Assembly: GCA_024206195.1 (NCBI GenBank)
Contig: JAAGZO010000414.1
Location: 1-8,144, forward strand
DNA length: 8,144 nucleotides
From: a bacterium
Lineage (GTDB): Archaea; Nanoarchaeota; Nanoarchaeia; Woesearchaeales; UBA10216
Direction of reading: 5' to 3'
The notes under the pieces were generated by a model that did not search any database, was not told the origin of the DNA, and saw only the letters and a list, made by a program, of their open reading frames with translations. Below are positions 1 through 6,480 of this stretch, one piece after another. Numbering within the stretch: position 1 is the first letter of the stretch; each line of letters opens with the position of its first letter. The position numbers and the translations under genes were made by a program.

Positions 1-1586
1 AACCCCGCACCAAAAAGTGTAGTAATGACGAAACTCATATCACCAAACCTCTCTGTGATAGAATCTAAAATCATACCTAGTAGTCTCAGTGGTGGTGTAA
101 TTAGGTCAATACCTCTCGACACTACCTTAAATACACTCCCTATGATCCTACCGAGAGCTTTCCATAGTGGTTCCAGCTTACGTAGGCTATCACCTGATGT
201 GTTAAAGAAGTCAGTAAGTCCTTCACCAAAACCTGTTTTGAAAATTATATCTGCTGCTTCTGTGGTTGCAAACAGAAAACGGTTCATTGCAACACGGTTA
301 GAGTCTAGGGCTTTCTCTAATGCACCGTTAGCTTGTGCTGCTTCTCTCATACGTTTAGCAAAGAAAGGTAACACTGTTTGTGTAGCTACTCTACCTTGCT
401 CCATGAGTTTCATTAACTCGCCTACTGTCCCGTTGACTGATAAACCCGCATCTTTAGCTGCAAGTCCCATGATTTTCAGGCCGTTGGGCATTACTTCTCC
501 AAGTTGACCTTTAAGTTCCTCAGCCATGACTTGACCTTTAGACATCATTTGTGTCAGAGCTGTCATTGCCCTACCACTTTCATCTGCACTAAGACCAAGT
601 AGTGTACTCATCTCAGATATTCCGAGAAAAGCTTCTTTCGTTTGCTCTAATGACATAGTACCCCTTGCACTGATCATCTTAGCAAACTGTTTCGCAGATT
701 CCTTGAGTCCTAAACCAAGTCTATATGACTCATCTCGAACAAATTTCATCTGCATACCTGCTTCTTCCGTATCCTTGGAAACAGCAAGCATTGTGTTCCT
801 TACACTTTCAAAGTTTTGACCTGTTTGTGTAATAAACGTACCACTTCCTACAACAGCAAAAGCACTAACCATATTACCTGCAAGTTGCTTACTCGATGAC
901 ACCATACGTTGCTGCAAGAAGAAAGATTGACGTTGTTTCTTGATCCTTTGGTCATAATCTCTGTTGGTGTCTCGTACACTCTTACGTATCTTCCGCGAAA
1001 TCTGTAAGAAGTGGTCTTCACTCTTAGCACTCTGAAGTTGAGTTCTGTACATCTTCCGCATCTCATCAGAGATTGAAGCATGATAAAACATATCTTTCTT
1101 TAAAACACTATTGACACGTTTCCTTTGTGCTTCTTCTTTCTGTAGTGCTTTCTTACGTTCCTTTTCCTCTTTCCTCAATATATCAGCAAAAGCTGTCTGA
1201 GAAGCTTTACCACTACCTGATGGAGATGTTAACCCCTCGACACTACTTTTAAGACGTTCTCTGTTTTGTTTACGTTCAAGCTCCACTTGAGCTTTAGCGT
1301 CCTTACGTAAGTTTTCATTAAACTTTTCCCTTTGCCGTTCTGCAACTTCCCAAGCGGATTTACCGCCTTTAGGGAGGGATGGACCTTGTATATGTTGTCG
1401 TTTCCCTCCGCTACCCCCGCCTCCACTTCCTCGGATTACCTTTTCCTGTATACCTAAAGTAACGTTAGATGCGGAAGCTATCTTTTTCTGCATCCGCATC
1501 AATCTTTTTTCGAATTTGGTGACGTTTTTATAAGATCTGTGCCCCACCTCAAACTCTATACCAAACTCTTGAATATCTTCCGACAT
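1..1586 (-). CDS. Tail tape measure protein, N-terminal part (cut by left window edge)
   Basis: The reading frame is open from the ATG at 1586 to the window edge (528 complete codons, no stop), so the C-terminal part is missing. The tape measure protein sets tail length and fills the tube lumen before DNA ejection. Residues 1-50 are a short N-terminal region, followed by a flexible GSGGGGSGG linker (about 53-61). Residues 75-225 are very rich in Lys, Arg, Glu and Gln and look like long coiled coil. From about 235 a hydrophobic stretch (AFAVVGSGTF) leads into a domain resembling the conserved phage tape measure N-terminal domain, with the segment MSKGQVMAEELKGQLGEVMP at about 348-367. More amphipathic helix follows to the edge. 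AGGTGG lies 4 nt before the ATG. It sits 21 nt downstream of the chaperone extension, the standard order. The family call rests on order, composition and the GQLGEVMP motif; I could not run a profile search. Confidence 0.9.
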   Translation of the reverse strand, partial: MSEDIQEFGIEFEVGHRSYKNVTKFEKRLMRMQKKIASASNVTLGIQEKVIRGSGGGGSGGKRQHIQGPSLPKGGKSAWEVAERQREKFNENLRKDAKAQVELERKQNRERLKSSVEGLTSPSGSGKASQTAFADILRKEEKERKKALQKEEAQRKRVNSVLKKDMFYHASISDEMRKMYRTQLQSAKSEDHFLQISRKIRKSVRDTNRDYDQRIKKQRQSFFLQQRMVSSSKQLAGNMVSAFAVVGSGTFITQTGQNFESVRNTMLAVSKDTEEAGMQMKFVRDESYRLGLGLKESAKQFAKMISARGTMSLEQTKEAFLGISEMSTLLGLSADESGRAMTALTQMMSKGQVMAEELKGQLGEVMPNGLKIMGLAAKDAGLSVNGTVGELMKLMEQGRVATQTVLPFFAKRMREAAQANGALEKALDSNRVAMNRFLFATTEAADIIFKTGFGEGLTDFFNTSGDSLRKLEPLWKALGRIIGSVFKVVSRGIDLITPPLRLLGMILDSITERFGDMSFVITTLFGAG

Positions 1587-1607
1587 CTGTCCACCTATTT
1601 GTTTTTG

Positions 1608-2359
1608 TTAAAACGAAGGAGTATTGTGTGGAGAAGGTGGTTGACTTTTCCTTTCTTCTCGTTTTCTATCAGCCTCAGCGGCTTGTTCCCAATCCTGTAG
1701 CATAGCGATTTGATTCTCTAAATGAACAACATCCTCTATATCCCACTCATACATCAGTGTATGTAAATGTTCTTTACAATATTCACTCTTATAAAGTGTG
1801 TAGTAATAGAAGGTTGTTCTAGCTGTTTCATCAAATTCGTCTATGTGTTTCTCTACTGCTCGTTGGTATTGAGTTTTAATTCGTTCAGCAATTTCTTTAT
1901 TTCTTCGTTCATTTTCGGACTCAGCTGATCCATTAGCGGCTGAATCTTTGAGCGAAGTATACCGCTTGATAGAGTAAAATTTACAATATTCTCCTTGAAC
2001 AACCACCACCACACTTCTAGGAAATCAGCCATAAATTGGTCATCTTCAAAGTGAACATCTGTGATCTTGTTACCACCAAACTTTAGACTACCGAACATTT
2101 TACCTTGTAAGTCTGCAAAGTGTTCATCTTCAAAGTTATCATGCACCATGTTAGTGAGAGCTGTAAGTGTCATACCTAAACCTTCGTCCCACTCATTACG
2201 ACTTGAGTAGGCGTCACCTGCAGCACCGATAGCTGTACCCATGATCTTACCAATCTTAAAGCACTCACATGAAATGTTGAAAGGTGATAACTTATTAGCT
2301 GTATAAGTGTTGCCTTGTTCTGTAGTGAAAGTGATTTCTTTACTAGAGTAACGAATCAT
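1608..2359 (-). CDS. Tail assembly chaperone, long form made by -1 ribosomal frameshift
   Basis: Predicted fusion product. Translation starts at 2359 and slips back one base on the heptamer at 1982-1976. It continues in the -1 frame to the TAA at 1610-1608, giving about 250 residues (128 from the first frame, 122 from the second). The extension has a low-complexity junction, then charged helical sequence with Tyr-rich YYYTLYKSEY and a WEQAAEADRKREERK stretch near the end, followed by a Pro/Ser-rich tail. In lambda (gpG/gpGT) and many contractile phages the long form bridges the tape measure and the tube protein during assembly and is absent from the virion. Position directly before the tape measure gene fits this exactly. 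The -1 frame has no good start of its own: its first possible start is a GTG at 2012 without a Shine-Dalgarno site, just after an in-frame TGA. Frameshifting is inferred from sequence, not shown. Confidence 0.82.
1853..2359 (-). CDS. Tail assembly chaperone, short form (gpG-like)
   Basis: A 168-residue soluble, acidic protein between the tube gene and the tape measure gene, the place where contractile-tailed phages carry their tail assembly chaperone. It is mainly helical in look, with an acidic middle (NFEDEHFADLQG, about 75-86) and a conserved-looking FMADFLEVWWWLFKENIVNF segment at about 109-128 that carries three Trp in a row. The A AAT TTT slip site falls exactly at the end of that segment, so the short form ends with about 40 residues of its own (to NTNEQ), replaced in the long form. 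The start is the ATG at 2359, with a perfect GGAGG 9 nt upstream. The gene follows a terminator-like hairpin, suggesting it is made at a lower level than the tube protein. I recognise the role by context and by the frameshift, not by a named family. Confidence 0.85.
   Translation of the reverse strand: MIRYSSKEITFTTEQGNTYTANKLSPFNISCECFKIGKIMGTAIGAAGDAYSSRNEWDEGLGMTLTALTNMVHDNFEDEHFADLQGKMFGSLKFGGNKITDVHFEDDQFMADFLEVWWWLFKENIVNFTLSSGILRSKIQPLMDQLSPKMNEEIKKLLNELKLNTNEQ
1918..1966 (-). promoter_or_regulatory. Candidate frameshift-stimulating RNA structure
   Basis: Two pairings lie 3' of the slip site on the minus-strand RNA. GATTCAGC (1946-1939) pairs with GCTGAGTC (1925-1918), 8 bp with one G-U and a 13-nt loop. 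AGCGG (1966-1962), starting 9 nt after the heptamer, can pair with CCGCT (1939-1935) at the edge of that loop, which would make either an alternative hairpin or a pseudoknot. Both are read by eye; folding energy was not computed. Confidence 0.4.
1976..1982 (-). promoter_or_regulatory. Programmed -1 frameshift slippery site A AAT TTT
   Basis: On the minus strand the zero frame reads GTA AAT TTT ACT, so the heptamer A AAT TTT fits the X XXY YYZ rule. After slipping, the Asn and Phe tRNAs pair with AAA and TTT. A Shine-Dalgarno-like AAGGAG lies 8 nt upstream, at a distance similar to that of the stimulator in E. coli dnaX. The downstream frame is open for 122 codons. Confidence 0.82.
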
Positions 2360-2373
2360 AATTTATTTCCTCC

Positions 2374-2425
2374 GATAAAAATAAAGCTAGGAGAGATAAG
2401 TATTACCTCACCTTCATCCTAGCTT
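2374..2425 (-). terminator. Terminator-like hairpin between tail tube and chaperone genes
   Basis: On the minus strand a perfect 9-bp stem AAGCTAGGA/TCCTAGCTT (2425-2417 with 2392-2384) starts 8 nt after the tube stop codon. It is followed by TATTTTTATC (2383-2374). The 24-nt loop can add a further weak stem (GGTGAG with CTTATC). The T-rich tail is interrupted by A, so partial rather than full termination is likely. The chaperone Shine-Dalgarno site begins immediately after it. A leaky terminator after an abundant tail protein is a common phage arrangement. Confidence 0.68.
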
Positions 2426-2433
2426 ATATTCGT

Positions 2434-2907
2434 TTACAAATTAAATGGTGTGTATTGATCCAAAGCACCTAGAATAGATGCTGGCTCATTACTTGATAGA
2501 TAAGACTCGGCTTGCCATACATAAGTCTTCTCACCGATAGCAGCACCAAACTCATTGGTCGGCATTTCTGTCAACACCGCATTTAGCGCTAGGAAGTTAG
2601 TACTCTTACCTGTACGATCCACTACAGTGAATGGAGCGATTGGGAGTGAAGTACCTACGACATCTTGAGCTGCGAAGATTTGTGCAATCTTATCATTGGT
2701 AGGTGATGTTTGCTGCAAGGTGAGGGTGATTGTACAACCCTTATCCCCCATCTTACTGTAAGCATATTCACCATTAGCTGAAGGTGTTACCGTAACACGT
2801 TCTGAATTAGGTTCAATAGTGAGGAATGTGTCACTACCGATACCTTTACTTAGGTCGATACCCACCCATGTAATATCTACAGAGGCGGCTTCGTAATACA
2901 TTGTCAT
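2434..2907 (-). CDS. Tail tube protein (DUF3277 / PhiTE-type)
   Basis: A 157-residue protein that would polymerise into the inner tail tube through which DNA passes. It has the features of the DUF3277 (Phage_Tube_PhiTE) family: an N-terminal beta segment with a GIGSDTFLTIEPNSERVTV stretch (about 22-40), then SANGEYAYSKMGDKGCTITL (43-62) and the typical LQQTSPTNDKIAQIF (64-78), and a C-terminal MPTNEFGAAIGEKTYVWQAE part (115-134). Length is normal for the family. The start is the ATG at 2907, because GAGGT sits 8 nt upstream; the ATG two codons later lies too far from it. That Shine-Dalgarno site overlaps the stop of the sheath gene (13-nt gap), so the two are likely co-translated from one message. 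Recognition is from remembered family pattern plus position next to the sheath. Confidence 0.9.
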   Translation of the reverse strand: MTMYYEAASVDITWVGIDLSKGIGSDTFLTIEPNSERVTVTPSANGEYAYSKMGDKGCTITLTLQQTSPTNDKIAQIFAAQDVVGTSLPIAPFTVVDRTGKSTNFLALNAVLTEMPTNEFGAAIGEKTYVWQAESYLSSNEPASILGALDQYTPFNL

Positions 2908-2920
2908 CTTAAACTACCTC

Positions 2921-4288
2921 TTAGTTTAGTGTTTCATCAGCATATGTAAGAATGCCGTTAACGTTAATGAAGTGAATAGCACCTGCAAGGTAACCAACAA
3001 ACTCAACTTGGTCTAGGATACGAGCTGCTTGATCAGCAAACGGGGTATCTTCCGGTACAGAAGCTGGTACATAACCTGATAGAATACCTAGGTCAACACT
3101 GTCTTTAAGAACACCATCAACAACGTTAGTTACTTGCTGACGACCTGCAGAAGTGAATGGAATCTTACCACCCGGTTGGTTTAGTAGTAGAGTTGTCAGA
3201 CGTGCTTCAATCTCAGCGTTCATCCAGTCTCGTGCAACCACTACATCCAACCACTCACCGTTACTCACTTTACCAACATGAGAGAACAGTGCTCCACGTT
3301 CGTAAGACAAGTAGGAAGCGTTACGGTCATCAATGTAACCAAGCTTGGCTGTTTGTAAATCTTTACCTGTAACAAGGTCTGCTGCGGCACCTACACCTGC
3401 AATCTGCATAAACTTGTATGTAGTTACACCCGGATCATAAATAGCGTTGTACGCTAGGAATGCTGTCTCTGGGAACACGGTGTCTGCGTTATGTGACCAG
3501 ATAGGGTATGTACGAATGTAACTTAACTCTTTAAGCTTGCCGAAAGGTTCGTCTGCAGGGTCTACAAGAGGTGTGATAATCTCTGCATTCTGAGAGGATA
3601 CCGCATAAATCTTAGGGGTATTAGAACCACCTGTTGCTTCAATCTCAGCAGCCATTTCAGCAATAAATGTGTCAGTGTGGTCATCACAAGTAAATGCGTA
3701 CCAGTTTTGACTATCTTCTTCAAGAATAGCTGTTAGTAGGTCGGCTGCACTTTCTGTAGTTGTGAAAGACTGCGACAAGTTATCAACTGCTGTTACAGTG
3801 AGCACTTGAGTGGTGGTAGGGACAATGTCTAACACTGCTGCTGCACCTGTACCTGTAACGGTGACTGTGATATCTGACTGTGTGAGATCTGTATCAAGTG
3901 CTGTACAGATAGCTTCTGCATCGTCACCTGCGGTAGATGTATATTCAGCATTGACAACACCTTCAGTAGTTGTTACTGTTAGAAGGCAGGTTGTGATCTT
4001 ACCGATGCGATCAGCATCTGGTGTAAGAGTTACTTTGTCAGCTTCACGACGACCTAAATAGATAGGTTGTGGAGCACCATTTGGTTGAGAAAATGCTAGA
4101 CGTAGACCTGCGTATGCGGTACTATCAGATGGTACATCAGCACGAACTTCATCGAACGAGTTGTAAGCACGTACACGTTCTGGGAAATATGTATGAGTCG
4201 TAGTGAACAGAATATTAGAGAAGCTTGCAGTTGTTGCTGCAGTGGTTGCTAAGCTAATATTAGACACAACGCTATCGCGATATGGCAT
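2921..4288 (-). CDS. Tail sheath protein (DUF3383 family)
   Basis: A 455-residue contractile sheath protein that surrounds the tube and shortens on infection to drive it through the cell envelope. The N-terminal part (to about 90) is followed by a Thr-rich, beta-like region with no Lys/Arg from about 98 to 180 that looks like a surface domain. A conserved core follows, with LSYIRTYPIWSH (255-266), DRNASYLSYERGALFSHVGK (321-340) and a WLDVVVARDWMNAEIEARL segment (346-364). The C-terminal end, FVGYLAGAIHFINVNGILTY (430-449), is the strand region that links subunits in sheaths. These match the DUF3383 pattern seen in myophages that also carry a DUF3277 tube. The ATG at 4288 has AAGGAAAA upstream. 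A strong promoter-like sequence inside inverted repeats precedes it, suggesting separate high expression. Confidence 0.9.
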   Translation of the reverse strand: MPYRDSVVSNISLATTAATTASFSNILFTTTHTYFPERVRAYNSFDEVRADVPSDSTAYAGLRLAFSQPNGAPQPIYLGRREADKVTLTPDADRIGKITTCLLTVTTTEGVVNAEYTSTAGDDAEAICTALDTDLTQSDITVTVTGTGAAAVLDIVPTTTQVLTVTAVDNLSQSFTTTESAADLLTAILEEDSQNWYAFTCDDHTDTFIAEMAAEIEATGGSNTPKIYAVSSQNAEIITPLVDPADEPFGKLKELSYIRTYPIWSHNADTVFPETAFLAYNAIYDPGVTTYKFMQIAGVGAAADLVTGKDLQTAKLGYIDDRNASYLSYERGALFSHVGKVSNGEWLDVVVARDWMNAEIEARLTTLLLNQPGGKIPFTSAGRQQVTNVVDGVLKDSVDLGILSGYVPASVPEDTPFADQAARILDQVEFVGYLAGAIHFINVNGILTYADETLN

Positions 4289-4332
4289 GTGGTTATTTTC
4301 CTTATACTTACGTAAATATAAATAGAGGTTCT

Positions 4333-4410
4333 AGAAGCCCCTTTACACATTGTGTTGCAAAGGACAATTGTAACACGAAACAAGGGCTTCTGTCAATTGA
4401 AAGTTGTCCT
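4333..4410. repeat. Nested inverted repeats around the sheath promoter
   Basis: Three pairings lie in the 120-bp gap. The outer one is AGAAGCCC (4333-4340) with GGGCTTCT (4384-4391), extended by TT/AA if one C is bulged. The inner one is GTGTTGCAA (4352-4360) with TTGTAACAC (4368-4376), nine positions with one G-T, loop AGGACAA. The third is that loop, AGGACAA (4361-4367), with TTGTCCT (4404-4410). The -10 hexamer lies in the inner right arm and the -35 touches the outer right arm. No clean T-tract follows on either strand, so this looks more like an operator or an RNA structure than a terminator. Confidence 0.6.
4367..4396 (-). promoter_or_regulatory. Promoter for sheath-tube unit
   Basis: Minus-strand TTGACA (4396-4391) and TACAAT (4372-4367) are 18 nt apart, with a TG one base before the -10 hexamer (extended -10). 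The expected start of transcription is near 4360, about 70 nt before the sheath ATG. This is the best promoter match inside the tail gene block. It lies in the only long gap of that block. Confidence 0.65.
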
Positions 4411-5047
4411 ATGGATAAACAGGACCTACTGTGTTATCAAGAGGTAGTGGGTTCTCATCGTCAGGGTTCTTAGCTAAATTTCCTTCATAACCCACCTCTT
4501 CAAAGATTGCACCACCATAATCTATCAACCTATCGATAGTGGTGAAGGTTAACACCATCGTCCCTTGCTCTCTGAACTGTGTATCTAATAGTTGAGGATT
4601 TCTGTTGTTTGTGGTGATAAGGTCAATTCCGCTATTCATCTCTTGATGTACTAAATCCCTGTAAGAAGGAACTAACATCTTTTTAGAAATTTCTCTTAGT
4701 ATTTTGGTCGCTTGATCACCTTCACACCCTAACATAATGGTATACCTGAGATGTGTGTCGTAATATGGGACACTTATCAGATTAGGTGGATCGTTAGGGT
4801 CTTCTACCTCCACAACCCCACTATCGAAAATAAACCCATCATTGTCATTATCTTGTAAGTAATTAATTTCTATGAAAGGGAGTGTCGGTTCAGGAAGGTT
4901 ATTTAAAGGTGCAATAAATACAGCAGGTGTTGTTGTTTCTGTACCATCAGGAGCCACCATAACCCCTAACTGATCACCTACCATTTGAGTTAATATCCTC
5001 ACCAATCCTTGTTGAACAACTTCAAAATCAAAAGGAACTCCTGCCAT
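4409..5047 (-). CDS. Neck/tail terminator protein (gp12 / LIC_12616-like)
   Basis: A 212-residue protein that probably caps the head-proximal end of the tail and joins it to the neck. It begins with a helix (FDFEVVQQGLVRILTQMVGD, about 6-25), followed by a beta-rich core with PFIEINYLQDNDNDGFIF (57-74), a short DPNDPPN loop, then THLRYTIMLGCEGDQATKIL (98-117) and a strand TMVLTFTTIDRL (163-174). This pattern is what I know from the LIC_12616/neck-terminator gp12-like family found just before DUF3383 sheath genes. The ATG at 5047 overlaps the preceding stop by one base (TAATG), with AAGGAG inside the preceding gene, so translation is coupled. The last 25 residues are acidic and proline-rich. 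Family recognition is moderate; position supports it strongly. Confidence 0.72.
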   Translation of the reverse strand: MAGVPFDFEVVQQGLVRILTQMVGDQLGVMVAPDGTETTTPAVFIAPLNNLPEPTLPFIEINYLQDNDNDGFIFDSGVVEVEDPNDPPNLISVPYYDTHLRYTIMLGCEGDQATKILREISKKMLVPSYRDLVHQEMNSGIDLITTNNRNPQLLDTQFREQGTMVLTFTTIDRLIDYGGAIFEEVGYEGNLAKNPDDENPLPLDNTVGPVYP

Positions 5048-5463
5048 TAGATTTTCTCCTTACGAACTAAAATAACCTTATCATAATCTTGGTTCACTAG
5101 TTTGAAATTCATATTTGTCTTCCAAGGTTCTTTATCCCAAGCTAAATAAGCTGTAGCTGCAGGGTTTACTGTAGGGTCTTCTGTATAAATAACAGTAGCG
5201 GTTGCTTGATTGTTAGGAAGATCGTTATGAAGTATTAAACTTCGGTTTGTGTATAAGTAGAGGCTTTCACTGGACTTAACGCCTGACATGAGTGCATCAG
5301 AACTCTCACTACGGGTGTAAGGCTCTACAAACCCATCGATTGCTTCATATGAAAGTGTGATTGTCCCTTCCACCCATTTACCATCCACAAACTGACCACC
5401 TGTTTCTGTTTTATTCTCTTTATACACCTGTGGTGTTGCCATTAATTTTAACGTCTGAAACAT
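5047..5463 (-). CDS. Head-tail connector / head-closure-like protein
   Basis: A 138-residue, mostly beta-strand protein between the neck protein and the tail terminator gene. It has the shape of small phage head-closure (stopper) proteins: a GKWVEGTITLSYEAIDGFVEP strand pair (about 28-48), a flexible middle (SESSDALMSGVKSSE) and a strand SLYLYTNRSLILH (67-79), ending in a strand FKLVNQDYDKVILVRKEK (120-137). Such proteins form a ring under the portal that holds DNA in until ejection. The start at 5463 has AAAGGAGAG upstream and the gap to the preceding gene is 12 nt. The role is inferred from fold-like pattern and gene order, so a different connector role is possible. Confidence 0.6.
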   Translation of the reverse strand: MFQTLKLMATPQVYKENKTETGGQFVDGKWVEGTITLSYEAIDGFVEPYTRSESSDALMSGVKSSESLYLYTNRSLILHNDLPNNQATATVIYTEDPTVNPAATAYLAWDKEPWKTNMNFKLVNQDYDKVILVRKEKI

Positions 5464-5475
5464 ACTATCTCTCCT

Positions 5476-6030
5476 TTATACTGTTGGTGTGGTGAGTACA
5501 CCGTTAATTCTGTAAGATACGCTTGATCTGAAAGCACCAAAACCTACAAGTGGTGAATTGGGCTCAGGTGTCCCTATACGGCTCTTGTAAGACAGCGTGG
5601 TGGGCGCTAAAGGTCTAAGGTGAGCCTTACTACCAATAACCTCTTGAAACCTCTGTACGTACTCTCCACCTATCTTCTCAAGCACTTCTGATACACTTAA
5701 AGGTGGTGTTGTTTTGTGAATATCTGAAAGGTAAGTTTTGAATAGTTTCTTCAGTTCTTTATTATTTTTAACAGGGTGTGTGGCTAACATGATATCTCTG
5801 AAGTGGAAACCTTTCATACCTGTGTAACTGTTACCATACTCTAAGATAGAGGCTAAATATGGATAGGTGATTGGATTCTTACTTTCGTAAGGATACTTAC
5901 TTCTATCGTGATAACCTTGACTTTTATCCCAACCAACGAACACTTTCTCCCCGCTTAAAGCTCTTAACCTCTTCTTTAGGTTAGGCATGTAATCTTTCTT
6001 CTTGTTTTTCACTAACTTTACTTTAAACAT
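5476..6030 (-). CDS. Neck / tail completion protein (HK97 gp10-like or Mu gpG-like)
   Basis: A 184-residue basic protein, first gene of the minus-strand block. It shows the layout of small virion morphogenesis proteins: a VFVGWDKSQ strand (about 30-38), YPYLASILEYGNSYTGMKGFHFRD (56-79, the usual 'ALxxEYG...xPxRxF' position), a central helical part with GGEYVQRFQEVIGSKAHLRPLAPTTLSYK (about 121-149) and a final PLVGFGAFRSSVSYRI (160-175), matching 'PL..TG.L..S..Y.V' endings. Such proteins act at the head-tail joint. The start ATG at 6030 has only a weak GAGAAG 4 nt away; an internal Met15 is an alternative start. It lies about 24 nt behind the predicted transcript start. The exact family is uncertain. 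Confidence 0.65.
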   Translation of the reverse strand: MFKVKLVKNKKKDYMPNLKKRLRALSGEKVFVGWDKSQGYHDRSKYPYESKNPITYPYLASILEYGNSYTGMKGFHFRDIMLATHPVKNNKELKKLFKTYLSDIHKTTPPLSVSEVLEKIGGEYVQRFQEVIGSKAHLRPLAPTTLSYKSRIGTPEPNSPLVGFGAFRSSVSYRINGVLTTPTV

Positions 6031-6053
6031 AACACTTCTCGGTTAAATTCCAT

Positions 6054-6072
6054 TACCACAAGTATACCACAA
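6054..6072. repeat. Direct repeat TACCACAA spaced by one helical turn
   Basis: TACCACAA occurs at 6054-6061 and again at 6065-6072, an 11-bp period that places both copies on the same face of the DNA. They flank and overlap the minus-strand -10 hexamer (6061-6066), a good position for a regulator controlling the tail genes. Confidence 0.45.
6061..6069 (-). promoter_or_regulatory. Extended -10 promoter for the minus-strand connector and tail genes
   Basis: On the minus strand TGGTATACT gives an extended -10 element (TG-N-TATACT). No good -35 is seen at the proper distance (TTTAAT at 17 nt is the best), which suggests dependence on an activator. The transcript would start near 6054 and carry a leader of only about 24 nt. 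Confidence 0.5.
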
Positions 6073-6101
6073 AAACAAGACTAATTAAATCAATAAAGTT
6101 G

Positions 6102-6130
6102 TTGACGGATGGTGTTGAGATGTTTATAGT
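6102..6130 (+). promoter_or_regulatory. Sigma-70 promoter for the plus-strand small genes
   Basis: TTGACG (6102-6107) and TATAGT (6125-6130) are separated by exactly 17 bp, each hexamer one base off consensus. The expected start near 6137 leaves a leader of about 23 nt with a strong Shine-Dalgarno site. It is divergent from the tail gene promoter. Confidence 0.78.
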
Positions 6131-6159
6131 GTATCTAACAAAACAAAAGGAGAGTGATT

Positions 6160-6480
6160 ATGAAAATTAGTAGAAATGTAAAAATCGGTATTGGTGTTGT
6201 TCTAGGTTGTATTGTACTCGCAGGAGGTAAGTTTCAAGTAGATAAATCACTAATACAAGACAAAGCTTACGCTATCGTAGATAACACTCCAGAATGTAAC
6301 GCACTACTTGCTTCTAGTGTACTAGTGGGTGATAAGGTTCCTTTGATTATCGATAGTCTTATGAACAAGATTACAAGTCAACCTGAATGGGTGGCAGGAG
6401 CGTATTGGAGGAAGATAGTGGTTGAATCGGCTATGCGTACCGCTTATCATGATCGTTGTACTCTAGAGGGACGTATGTAA
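6160..6480 (+). CDS. Small membrane-anchored protein, unknown function
   Basis: A 106-residue protein, first gene of the plus-strand block. The ATG at 6160 is preferred to a GTG at 6154, because AAAAGGAGAG ends just before and overlaps the GTG, while it is 7 nt from the ATG. Residues 1-8 are basic (three Lys/Arg), followed by a hydrophobic stretch at about 9-22 (IGIGVVLGCIVLAG), a signal anchor placing the rest outside the membrane. A lipobox-like VLGC (14-17) exists, but the hydrophobic stretch continues past the Cys, so a plain anchor is more likely. The outer part carries two Cys (46 and 100) that could form a disulfide. Such phage proteins may act in superinfection exclusion or lysis control, but nothing in the sequence decides this. 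Confidence 0.8.
   Translation: MKISRNVKIGIGVVLGCIVLAGGKFQVDKSLIQDKAYAIVDNTPECNALLASSVLVGDKVPLIIDSLMNKITSQPEWVAGAYWRKIVVESAMRTAYHDRCTLEGRM

Noticed and set aside
25..507. Plus-strand open frame of 160 codons
   Set aside because: It is antisense to the tape measure frame, which is open over its whole length and has the right composition; no ribosome site precedes it.
848..1426. Two minus-strand frames (848-1081 and 1229-1426)
   Set aside because: Both lie in another frame of the tape measure gene and show no domain or ribosome site.
1608..2012. The -1 frame as an independent gene starting at GTG 2012
   Set aside because: No Shine-Dalgarno site at the GTG, and the slip site gives a better explanation for its expression as an extension.
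3157..4061. Plus-strand frames at 3157-3372 and 3810-4061
   Set aside because: Antisense shadows of the sheath gene; the second only mirrors its Thr/Val-rich codons.
4333..4391. Rho-independent terminator reading of the outer inverted repeat
   Set aside because: No T-tract follows the stem on either strand; the overlap with a promoter suggests another role.
4282..4473. Plus-strand frame of 63 codons across the sheath promoter gap
   Set aside because: It crosses the inverted repeats, overlaps two real genes on the other strand and has no ribosome site.
6154..6159. GTG start for the membrane protein
   Set aside because: It overlaps the Shine-Dalgarno sequence itself; the ATG at 6160 has correct spacing.
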